In this document: one piece after another, positions 51,674-58,546 of the stretch
Position numbering within the stretch: position 1 is the first letter of the stretch
Layout of the letters: each line of letters starts with the position of its first letter
Source: an uncultured Lachnospiraceae bacterium
Lineage (GTDB): Bacteria > Bacillota > Clostridia > Lachnospirales > Lachnospiraceae
Assembly: GCA_934402055.1 (NCBI GenBank)
Contig: CAKRTC010000011.1
Coordinates: 1 to 58,546, forward strand
Length of the DNA: 58,546 nt
Direction of reading: 5' to 3'
Program-made: the position numbers and the translations under genes
Notes under the pieces: generated by a model
What the model was told of the DNA's origin: nothing
The model's input: only the letters and a program-made list of their open reading frames with translations
Database searches by the model: none

Positions 51674-52366
51674 TTAGGACACATCACTTTTCTTAATTTT
51701 AAGTGTCCTCAGATACTGTTTCTGCTCTGCATTTATCCGATAGCTTTCAAGTGCTTTTTGTATTGTCTTGTTGTGCGTCCATGTCTCCAAGCGTCTATTC
51801 TCAAGATATGGCAGGATAGCATCATATTGCTTGGTAAGAGCTGTTGCAAAGTACCATGCAACAACCATCTTTATGTAATAGTCTTCTGATGCAACTGAAG
51901 CCACTAGCTCAGGATATTCCGGACTAAAATTATCATCAAGATAATATTTCATAAGCATATTAACAGCAAATCTGACCATATAAGTCTTACCGGAGGCAAT
52001 CCAAAGCTTGCACTGTTCACTAAGCTGTGACAGATTTTTCTTGAAGCATTTCGGTGCCATCATGTCACAGGTAGCCCAGTTATCTACATAAGGCAAGAAC
52101 TTGTTCAATTCTGCGATACATGCATCGTAATCTTTGATATATTCCAATAAGAATCCATGCAGATTATTTTCTTCATAGTAATAGTGGGGAAGCAATGACA
52201 AAAACTCTTCAGCTTCCGCTGTTCCATTTAATTCCTTGGCAAGCTTCCGTAGTTCTGGAGTGCGAACACCGATTATACTGTCTTTATCGACTGTCGGTAT
52301 TAACTTGCTATGGAAATTCCTATATGCAAGATCCTGCATTTCAAAAAGATGTTCTTTGATGCTCAT
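51674..52366 (-). CDS. AlkD-like DNA alkylation repair protein
   Basis: 230-aa HEAT-repeat DNA glycosylase family protein related to AlkD, which removes bulky or cationic alkyl bases. It begins MSIKEHLFEMQDLAYRNFHSKL and carries VRTPELRKLAKEL, VDNWATCDMM with the conserved Trp/Asp region and KTIQKALESYRI. Length is typical. It lies inside the segment between the two pilin inverted repeats, so its orientation relative to neighbours would flip on inversion. Confidence 0.88.
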   Translation of the reverse strand: MSIKEHLFEMQDLAYRNFHSKLIPTVDKDSIIGVRTPELRKLAKELNGTAEAEEFLSLLPHYYYEENNLHGFLLEYIKDYDACIAELNKFLPYVDNWATCDMMAPKCFKKNLSQLSEQCKLWIASGKTYMVRFAVNMLMKYYLDDNFSPEYPELVASVASEDYYIKMVVAWYFATALTKQYDAILPYLENRRLETWTHNKTIQKALESYRINAEQKQYLRTLKIKKSDVS

Positions 52367-52538
52367 ACTATCGCCTCAGTTCCGTTCAAGCTTCCCTGAT
52401 TAGATTATACCGCTTTTACTCACTTTTATTGCCGGAATATAAGAATCTATAAAACTTTCCATAGACGGTTTAGCGATTAAAAAGAAAAGTGTTAGATAGC
52501 AGAAAAATAAAATCTTGCACTACGATCCTAAAAAATGA

Positions 52539-52826
52539 CAAAGTATATATGATGGGGAGCACAATCTGTTTATACGAGACTTTTTAAAGCTCAATATTAA
52601 AGAGCTGCATGATGCCATAGTCAAGCTCACACCTATAATCGAGAGCAAGCTCGAGGATATTCAATTCTTTATCAACGGCATACCGGAAGGCTGCGAAGGC
52701 ATAGGAATAATGTCTGAGATAAGAAAAAAAGAGTATATCGCTGAAATGATGTACAGATACGAAATGCTGCTTCTTCCACAGTATGAGGAGTGCAGGAAAA
52801 TGCATAAAGATAGATTCGAGAAATAG
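52539..52826 (+). pseudogene. C-terminal gene fragment of unknown family
   Basis: Open frame of about 95 codons without a start codon, preceded by a stop at 52536. The sequence is coding-like (FIRDFLKLNIKELHDAIVKL, then KKEYIAEMMYRYEMLLLPQ) and ends at a TAG with a terminator just after. It looks like the 3' end of a longer gene whose 5' part was lost. I cannot name the family. Confidence 0.5.
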
Positions 52827-53134
52827 TATTAAAGCCAAATCGAGTAGAAAACGGTTATTAACCATCTCCTACTCGATTTAATTGTTCACTCCCTACTGCT
52901 ATATTAGGTCAACTGAATTATTTTACTGCAAACGCTATGGTAGCTTCTGTAGAGACTTTTGTGAAAGTGCTTTAGTTTTTATTCTCACGAAAATAGCCTC
53001 TGGAATAAAAATACCTGTCCATTCAAAATAAAAGCATGGTGCCTGTCTATTCCCCCTCATCAGTAACTCGACAGAAAAGATACCGTCACGAGTACGAGGC
53101 CTTAATGAACTAAAAAAATTCATCAATTCATTGA
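52827..53134. other. Intergenic region 3' of the pilin operon
   Basis: 308 bp. It holds the fragment's terminator (52837-52879) and otherwise only a weak minus-strand frame (52935-53165) that overlaps the pilin end and has no recognisable features. Confidence 0.5.
52837..52879 (+). terminator. Terminator of the gene fragment
   Basis: AAATCGAGTAG/CTACTCGATTT stem with an inner GGTTA/TAACC stem, just past the fragment's stop codon. It can act on both strands, so it may also end the pilin transcript. Confidence 0.75.
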
Positions 53135-53575
53135 TTATTTCTTCGTTAAATCTGTAAGAGTGCAATCACCCGTTGCATCCGCATATTTGAAAGTTAATTC
53201 ATATGTACCTGCAGTTCCACCTTCGGTAGAAGTATCACTTAAAGAATTAGTGAACGGTAATTCAGACTGAAGTCCACTAAATCCTTCCTGAGTTCCTTTA
53301 AGATTTACGTCTTTAACGACAACTGTGCATCCTGAACCAGTAGCATCAGGAGTATATGTTGCATTTCCACTACTAGAACCAGTAAGTGCGGTAGTTGATG
53401 CTTCTGCATAAGCAGTACGAATATTTGCGATGGATACTGCGTCACGGCTCTTCTCAAGCTGAGAGTTAAAGATCGGAATCGAAATAGCTACAAGTACAGC
53501 GATAATAGCTACTACGATTAAGAGCTCTGCTAATGTGAAGCCCTTTTTGTTCAACTTTTTCATTACATTTTTCAT
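53135..53575 (-). CDS. Type IV pilin (complete, with leader)
   Basis: 146-aa prepilin. The short positively charged leader MKNVMKKLNKKG is followed by FTLAELLIVVAIIAVLVAIS, the classical N-methylated hydrophobic helix with the Glu5 residue needed for assembly. Cleavage is expected after Gly. The globular body is variable, with a cysteine pair (C in SGCTVVV and GDCTLTD) that may close a D-region loop. AAGGGA ribosome site. It is the last gene of pilB-pilC-pilin. DNA for residues 15-42 is identical to the leaderless copy at 50928-51011. Confidence 0.93.
   Translation of the reverse strand: MKNVMKKLNKKGFTLAELLIVVAIIAVLVAISIPIFNSQLEKSRDAVSIANIRTAYAEASTTALTGSSSGNATYTPDATGSGCTVVVKDVNLKGTQEGFSGLQSELPFTNSLSDTSTEGGTAGTYELTFKYADATGDCTLTDLTKK
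53450..53533 (-). repeat. 84-bp inverted repeat, right arm (in expressed pilin)
   Basis: Perfect inverse of 50928-51011. Codon-aligned, covering residues 15-42 of the complete pilin. Confidence 0.97.
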
Positions 53576-53653
53576 AACAAACGTTTTCCCTTCTTATAAT
53601 ATTTTAATAGGTTGATTTTCATCACCCCTACTACCAACGTATTACCTACGTTT

Positions 53654-54865
53654 CTACATGCCATTATACATTGTGAACATCGGCAGGTAAAGTGCAATGA
53701 CGATAAATCCTACAAAAATTCCAAGAAAAACAAGTATAGTCGGCTCCAGTTTTGCAAGCGCTCTGTTGGCTGCCGTCTCGGTCTCGTAGTCATAATATTT
53801 GCTTATGGAAGTAAGTGTTTCTTCCATACTTCCGGAGCTTTCTCCCATGGAACACATCTCTATAAGCAGTTCGTCTAAGGTACCTTCGTTGCGGAGGCAT
53901 TCACCAAGCGTGAAGCCTGATTCCACGCCGCGTACCGCATTTTCAATAGATCTGCATACGTACTTGTTGTTGATGGTCTTGCCGGTTATCGCAAGTGCTC
54001 TTACAAGCGGAAGTCCGGCAATAAGCATGGTTCCCATAGTTGACGAAAACTGACTTGCTATGCTTAAGTTCTCTATCTTGCCTATAAGCGGGAGCCTCAG
54101 CATCTCCTTGGAGAGCTTCATACTTCCGTCCTCTGTTCTTGCATAGAATATAAGCGCGGCAACTATGATCAGTATGATCAATACCATGAGCCATAACCAT
54201 TTTCGGAAGAAATTGGAAGTATTGATAAGGAACATGGTTATCCCCGGCAATTCCTCTCCCTGATCAAGGAAGGTCTGTGCAAGTGTCGGTACCGCAAATG
54301 CCATTACGACTGCTATTACTATTGCCGCAAGGAAAATAATAAAGACAGGATATGCCATAGCTCCCTTGATCTTAGTGTAGAGCTTGTGTCTCGACATATA
54401 GAAATCGCTCAGTCTGTCAAAGGCTTCATCCAGTGAACCCGATTCCTCTCCGGATCTTATCGTCTCTATAAATGTCGCAGGCAGTTTTTCCCCGTGTATC
54501 GCGAAGCTGTCCGACACCCTGTAGCCCGCGGCAACATCATCTCCTACTTCTCTAAGTATCTTCTTAAGAGCCCTGTCCGCCGTCTGATTGGCTGCAAGCT
54601 TTGTTGCCGCTTCTATGCTTAAGCCTGATTGCAGCATTATCGAAAACTGCTCACATACGACCGAGAGCGAGCGCATATTGATCTTGCCTGCACTTTGATT
54701 CAGCTTGTCGATCAAGCCCTCATAATCATAGGTCTCCTTGAGGCTCGTGATTATAGGCAGATCAGCCCTAAGCTGACCTACCGCCTCATCCTTGTCTCTG
54801 GCCTTGACTATACCGTTGACCTTGACTCCGTCTTTTGATATCGCTTCGTAGCGAAATGTACTCAT
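53654..54865 (-). CDS. pilC: Type IV pilus inner-membrane platform protein PilC
   Basis: 403-aa member of the GspF/PilC family, the membrane platform that couples the assembly ATPase to pilin insertion. Two T2SSF domains (about 65-190 and 270-390) and three hydrophobic segments (MAYPVFIIFLAAIVIAVVMA; the 220s; VFLGIFVGFIVIALYLPMF) are visible, as well as the family GEESGSLDE and GESSGSMEE signatures. It is 67 bp downstream of pilB and 78 bp upstream of the pilin gene. Confidence 0.95.
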   Translation of the reverse strand: MSTFRYEAISKDGVKVNGIVKARDKDEAVGQLRADLPIITSLKETYDYEGLIDKLNQSAGKINMRSLSVVCEQFSIMLQSGLSIEAATKLAANQTADRALKKILREVGDDVAAGYRVSDSFAIHGEKLPATFIETIRSGEESGSLDEAFDRLSDFYMSRHKLYTKIKGAMAYPVFIIFLAAIVIAVVMAFAVPTLAQTFLDQGEELPGITMFLINTSNFFRKWLWLMVLIILIIVAALIFYARTEDGSMKLSKEMLRLPLIGKIENLSIASQFSSTMGTMLIAGLPLVRALAITGKTINNKYVCRSIENAVRGVESGFTLGECLRNEGTLDELLIEMCSMGESSGSMEETLTSISKYYDYETETAANRALAKLEPTILVFLGIFVGFIVIALYLPMFTMYNGM

Positions 54866-54932
54866 CTATATCTTTCCTTTTCAAAAGCGTAGAAATTTAG
54901 ACGTCTAAACGATCCGCTCTGTGATTCCTGGT

Positions 54933-56642
54933 TTATTCATCGGTTGTACTGAGCAGTCTTGCAGCTTCGGATACTGTAGTGATTCCTTCCTCGACAAGTC
55001 TGCGGCAATTTACAAGCATAGGCTCAAAGCCTGAATCTGCAATTGCCTGTCTTATCTCAGAATCCGGTGCATTGTCTCTGAGCTTGGTCTTGATCTCAGC
55101 GTTGAGCATCAGTATCTCAAATACCGCAGTACGTCCCTTATATCCTGTGTGCATACACTCCGGACATCCGACAGGCTTGTAGAACATCTTGGCAGGAGCA
55201 TTTTCCTTATTGATCTTAAGTGTCTCAAGTTCCTCATCGCCAGGCTCATATGCCTTCTTGCAGATCGGGCAGAGCTTACGCACCAGTCTCTGGGAAATGA
55301 TTCCCTTGACGGCACTGTTGATTATATACGGCTCAACTCCGATATCAATAAGTCTGTTTATCGTCTCTATCGAGCTGTTGGTATGTATGGTCGAGAGCAC
55401 AAGGTGTCCTGTAATCGCGGCTCTCATCGCTATCTGCGCCGTCTCGGAATCACGTATCTCTCCGACTGCTATTATGTCCGGATCCTGACGAAGTATTGCA
55501 CGAAGACCATTTGCAAAAGTCATGCCGACCTTCTCATTTATCTGAACCTGATTGACTCCCGGCATGTCATACTCTATCGGGTCCTCAAGTGTCACCAGAT
55601 TGACCTCCTCACGGTTAAGCTCGGTGATCATCGTGTACATGGTCGTTGATTTACCGGAACCTGTCGGTCCGCAGAGGAGGATAACTCCGTTCGAGTTATG
55701 CAAGAGTCTGTCATACTGATCCATGTGCTTGCCGGTGAGTCCTATACCCTCTCTTGAGAGCAGGGTCTCTGATTTCTCAAGGAAACGGATAACCACCTTC
55801 TCGCCGTACTTGGTCGGAAGTGTGGATACACGCAGATCATAGTCCTTGCCGCGCACCTTGACATTGGCACGTCCGTCCTGAGGTATGCGGCGCTCCGAGA
55901 TATCCATATCCACCATGATCTTGATACGGGAAATGACTGAGCTCTGGAGCTGCTTCGGTACCGTCAGTATCTCATGCAGTACGCCGTCGATACGCATGCG
56001 GACCTTGAGTTCGTCTGCCTGCGGCTCTATATGTATATCCGAGCTTCCGTTTCCGGCACCTCTCTCTATGATCGAGTTAACAAGTCTGATGGCAGGTGCC
56101 GACTGTCCGTTCTCATCCTCTATATGTTCGCTCTGGGTGTCTGAGACATTTACAGTGTTAACAGGATTGGCAGCCATAGCAGTCTCAAGCTCATCGATAG
56201 CACGATTAACGCTCTCGTTTCCGTACAGTGTTGCAATCGCACGCTCTATACCGGATTTGGTGGCAAGCAGCGGAATGACCCTGCTGCCCGAGCTCTTGCG
56301 CACTGCCTCAAGCGCCTTGAAATCAAGCGGATCGTTGGTTGCAACATATAATGTCGCTCCTTCCCTCTTGACCGGTACTACATTGTATTGTCTTGCTATA
56401 TTTTTAGGCACAAGCTGCGCAAGTGCTGTAGGGATCGATGCCTTGGACAGCTCAACAGAATCCATACCGAGCTGAAGCTTCAATACATCTATGATCTGAC
56501 GCTCCGTAAGTATTCCGTTACTGACAAGCACCTCTCCGAGACGCTTGCCCTCTCTCTTACCTTGCTCAAGATATTTCTGCAGGCTCTCCTCATCGATCTC
56601 GCCGGCAGCTACAAGTATTTCACCAAGTCTCTTATATGCCAT
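54933..56642 (-). CDS. pilB: Type IV pilus assembly ATPase PilB/GspE with MshEN domain
   Basis: 569-aa cytoplasmic hexameric ATPase that powers pilus extension. Residues about 4-60 form an MshEN-type N-terminal domain with two RLGE-x-L repeats (KRLGEILV and KRLGEVLV) 22-25 residues apart, the motif that binds cyclic di-GMP in related proteins. Walker A GPTGSGKSTTMY, DPIEYDM, GEIRDSETAQIAMRAAITGHLVLSTIHTN split across the Asp/His boxes, and a zinc tetracysteine (CPIC...CPEC) follow. Start at 56642 with AAAGGTG six bases upstream. Confidence 0.95.
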   Translation of the reverse strand: MAYKRLGEILVAAGEIDEESLQKYLEQGKREGKRLGEVLVSNGILTERQIIDVLKLQLGMDSVELSKASIPTALAQLVPKNIARQYNVVPVKREGATLYVATNDPLDFKALEAVRKSSGSRVIPLLATKSGIERAIATLYGNESVNRAIDELETAMAANPVNTVNVSDTQSEHIEDENGQSAPAIRLVNSIIERGAGNGSSDIHIEPQADELKVRMRIDGVLHEILTVPKQLQSSVISRIKIMVDMDISERRIPQDGRANVKVRGKDYDLRVSTLPTKYGEKVVIRFLEKSETLLSREGIGLTGKHMDQYDRLLHNSNGVILLCGPTGSGKSTTMYTMITELNREEVNLVTLEDPIEYDMPGVNQVQINEKVGMTFANGLRAILRQDPDIIAVGEIRDSETAQIAMRAAITGHLVLSTIHTNSSIETINRLIDIGVEPYIINSAVKGIISQRLVRKLCPICKKAYEPGDEELETLKINKENAPAKMFYKPVGCPECMHTGYKGRTAVFEILMLNAEIKTKLRDNAPDSEIRQAIADSGFEPMLVNCRRLVEEGITTVSEAARLLSTTDE

Positions 56643-56807
56643 TAATCGCACCTTTCCGAACCGTCCCGTTAATTCACGGCACAGTTAATCAGATTAATAC
56701 TTTTTTATCCAAAGTTCATGTATTTTTAATATACTTCATGCCGCGTTAAAAGTCACGTATAATGAAATATGTTTATTAATTTTAGATGCAGGCAGGTCAA
56801 GATTTTT

Positions 56808-58256
56808 ATGAATGAAAACAGCAATAATCCTACGGAAGATAATACTGTAAATGAGGAAAAAACTTTAAATAATGGAAATGCGACAACACCCAAGACGAGA
56901 GCTGCCGTTGATCTCGGAAACGGCTCGGTACATCGTCTTTTATTAAAGCTTGCGGTCCCTACCGTTATCTCACAGCTTGTCAATCTCCTCTATAATATAG
57001 TAGACAGAGTTTATATAGGACACATCCCGTCTGAGGGTGTGCTGGCACTCACAGGTCTCGGACTGTGCATGCCTATACTCATGATAGTTACGGCATGTTC
57101 AAGTCTCATAGGAACCGGAGGTGCTCCGCGAGCCGCTATTTTCATGGGCAGAGGCGATAACGAACAGGCGGAACATATACTCGGCAACTGTTTCAAGATG
57201 CTTATCATACTTGCATTGCTGCTGACTGTCGGAGTCGAAGCATTTGCAGTACCGCTGCTTAAGCTCTTTGGCGCAAGCTCTGACACGTTGCCGTATGCGC
57301 TCAGCTATCTGCGTATATATGCTGTCGGCACCATCTGCGTCATGATATCACTCGGACTGAATTCATTTATAACAACTCAGGGCGCAACCTCTGTCTCGAT
57401 GAAGACCGTACTTATCGGCGCTGTCATCAATATAATCCTTGACCCAATACTGATATTCGGTCTCAATATGGGTGTAAGCGGTGCTGCACTCGCCACCATC
57501 ATCTCGCAGTTTGTATCCGCCGTATGGGTACTCAAATACCTTACCGGCAGCAAGACTCAATTAAAGCTTAAGCTCAGCAATACCAAGCTGGACAAAGCTA
57601 TAGTACTGCCGGTCCTTGCTCTCGGTGTCGCTCCGTTTATCATGTCATCTACAGAGAGCATACTCAACATTGCCTTTAACGCTTCACTCTCACGCTACGG
57701 CGGAGATATAGCTGTAGGTTCGATGACCATACTCAGTTCTGTTATGCAGCTGCAAATGCTTCCCGTCCAGGGACTTGCACAGGGTGCGCAGCCTCTCATG
57801 AGCTATAACTTCGGAGCCGGCAAGGCCGACAGAGTCAAGTCCGCATTTAAAGCATTGCTCGTAACAAGCCTTGGTTACACCTTGATTTTTTGGGCTGCCG
57901 TACAGTTATTCCCGGGAGTATTTGTCGCTATATTCAATTCAAGCTCCGAAGAACTTATGCAGGCAGCTTCAAGAGCACTGCGCATATACATGGGCACAAG
58001 CGGACTCTTCGGCATACAGATGGCTGTGCAGATGTTCTTCACCTCACTCGGCGAAGCAAAGCTCTCGCTGTTTGTTGCCATACTCAGGAAGATTATACTG
58101 CTGATCCCGCTTATACTCATACTGCCGATATTCATGAGCGACAAGGTCACTGCCGTATTCCTCGCAGAACCTATAGCCGATCTCATCTCCGTGGTAGTAT
58201 GTACTATGCTCTTCGCTGCGAATATCAGGAAGATATTGAATAAGGCGAGAAGGTAA
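56808..58256 (+). CDS. MATE-family efflux transporter
   Basis: 482-aa polytopic protein with about 12 membrane segments after a polar 40-residue N-terminus. Family landmarks are LLKLAVPTVISQLVNLLYNI, VDRVYIGHIP, GGAPRAAIFMGRGD and the second-half repeat with PVQGLAQGAQPLMSYNFGA. It exports cationic drugs or metabolites in exchange for Na+ or H+. Substrate unknown. The start MNENSNN at 56808 is preferred over a Met 39 bp earlier, although its ribosome site is weak (AGGTCAAG). It is divergent from pilB. Confidence 0.93.
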   Translation: MNENSNNPTEDNTVNEEKTLNNGNATTPKTRAAVDLGNGSVHRLLLKLAVPTVISQLVNLLYNIVDRVYIGHIPSEGVLALTGLGLCMPILMIVTACSSLIGTGGAPRAAIFMGRGDNEQAEHILGNCFKMLIILALLLTVGVEAFAVPLLKLFGASSDTLPYALSYLRIYAVGTICVMISLGLNSFITTQGATSVSMKTVLIGAVINIILDPILIFGLNMGVSGAALATIISQFVSAVWVLKYLTGSKTQLKLKLSNTKLDKAIVLPVLALGVAPFIMSSTESILNIAFNASLSRYGGDIAVGSMTILSSVMQLQMLPVQGLAQGAQPLMSYNFGAGKADRVKSAFKALLVTSLGYTLIFWAAVQLFPGVFVAIFNSSSEELMQAASRALRIYMGTSGLFGIQMAVQMFFTSLGEAKLSLFVAILRKIILLIPLILILPIFMSDKVTAVFLAEPIADLISVVVCTMLFAANIRKILNKARR

Positions 58257-58305
58257 GTGTTGGCTGTTGTGAATAATCTTTAGTTAATTTTTATAGATAG
58301 CCTAT

Positions 58306-58351
58306 GATACAGGGCGTAATGGAAACACCGGTTTTCACTACTCCCTGTATC
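58306..58351. terminator. Long hairpin after the MATE gene
   Basis: 21-bp stem with three mismatches (GATACAGGG...CCCTGTATC) closed by a 4-nt loop. No T-run follows directly, but a second AAAAGTG/CACTTTTTTT hairpin ends near 58413. Confidence 0.65.
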
Positions 58352-58422
58352 TATTTAGTACCATAAAAGTGTGGTTGTTAGTGAGTAATCAGCTCTGACA
58401 TCTGCACTTTTTTTATGATTAA

Positions 58423-58546
58423 GAAAATGCTGTCCTGCTGTTCCAAAATATTGTTTTTAAGTGTTCCGAAAGGTATTATTTCGGATCAACAGGTAAGGCT
58501 TACAGAAAGTCAAACGGTAAGACAATCAACGGTAAGAAGTACGGCT
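58423..58546 (+). pseudogene. Cell-wall-binding repeat fragment at the window edge
   Basis: The frame running off the right edge reads RYYFGSTGKAYRKSNGKTIN then GKKYG, a choline/cell-wall-binding type repeat. It has no start codon between the stop at 58420 and the repeat, so the 5' part is absent or displaced. Sequence beyond the window is needed to tell whether this is a remnant or a frameshifted gene. Confidence 0.5.

Noticed and set aside
52584..52865. 93-codon minus-strand frame
   Set aside because: It is antisense to the coding-like plus-strand fragment at 52539-52826 and crosses the terminator at 52837-52879.
52935..53165. 76-codon minus-strand frame overlapping the pilin 3' end
   Set aside because: No ribosome site, no recognisable domain, and its start lies inside the pilin gene. 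It is more likely non-coding.

Overview
The window looks like a chromosomal segment of a low-to-mid GC Firmicute, most likely a gut-type Lachnospiraceae (Clostridia). The inference rests on the gene set and protein style: a long-form ribosome hibernation factor, the holA-comEC-rpsT-lepA neighbourhood, nrdR, yqeG, DUF975 and DUF4190 membrane proteins, LarB/LarC, and tRNA genes without an encoded CCA. No rRNA, CRISPR array or complete prophage is present.

Layout. 1-9 kb: an orphan amino-acid-type binding lipoprotein, lepA, rpsT, holA, comEC and gpmI, all on the minus strand. 9-16.3 kb: uvrB (plus), then a minus-strand group pfkA, DUF362 protein, larB, larC with a very His-rich insert. 16.5-21.4 kb: two tRNA-Ser genes and a tightly overlapping minus-strand operon tsaE-tsaB-rimI-RNase Z-like-tsaD-ispD. 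21.5-30 kb: a small membrane protein, prfB (without the usual programmed frameshift), secA, a two-gene TPP-dependent E1 dehydrogenase (acoA/acoB-like) without E2/E3, an MBL-fold hydrolase, a dCMP deaminase and hpf. 30.5-33.4 kb: an AAA/DUF4143 ATPase, maf and a HAD phosphatase. 33.8-37.4 kb: a plus-strand operon of a glycerate 2-kinase-like protein, an enolase paralogue missing three catalytic residues, and an RpiR-type regulator. 37.9-48 kb: cstA with a small partner, nadE, tRNA-Gln, argS, efp, yqeG, nrdR and two membrane proteins. 48-58.5 kb: the accessory region, with a truncated serine recombinase, short repeats, a second AAA/DUF4143 ATPase, a leaderless pilin copy, an AlkD-like repair protein, gene remnants, a type IV pilus operon (pilB-pilC-pilin), a MATE transporter and a cell-wall-binding fragment at the edge.

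The most striking result is in the pilus region. Two pilin genes face each other about 2.4 kb apart and share a perfect 84-bp inverted repeat, exactly 28 in-frame codons. Directly after it, six consecutive codons for identical residues differ at every codon. Only one copy has a prepilin leader. Recombination across the repeat would invert the segment and swap the expressed pilin body, as in the Moraxella pilin inversion system. This would be a phase or antigenic switch, not known to me in this kind of organism.

A second result is a family of intergenic elements of about 164-172 bp (11.3, 16.3 and 37.5 kb, plus an internally deleted copy at 32.5 kb). They share an architecture of short terminal inverted repeats and three hairpins. 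Stem sequences change with compensation between copies while internal-loop bases stay constant, which points to a conserved nucleic-acid structure. One copy carries its last two hairpins as three tandem 119-bp units.

A third result is the glycerate-kinase-like and enolase-like pair, which looks like a dedicated sugar-acid pathway with altered chemistry.
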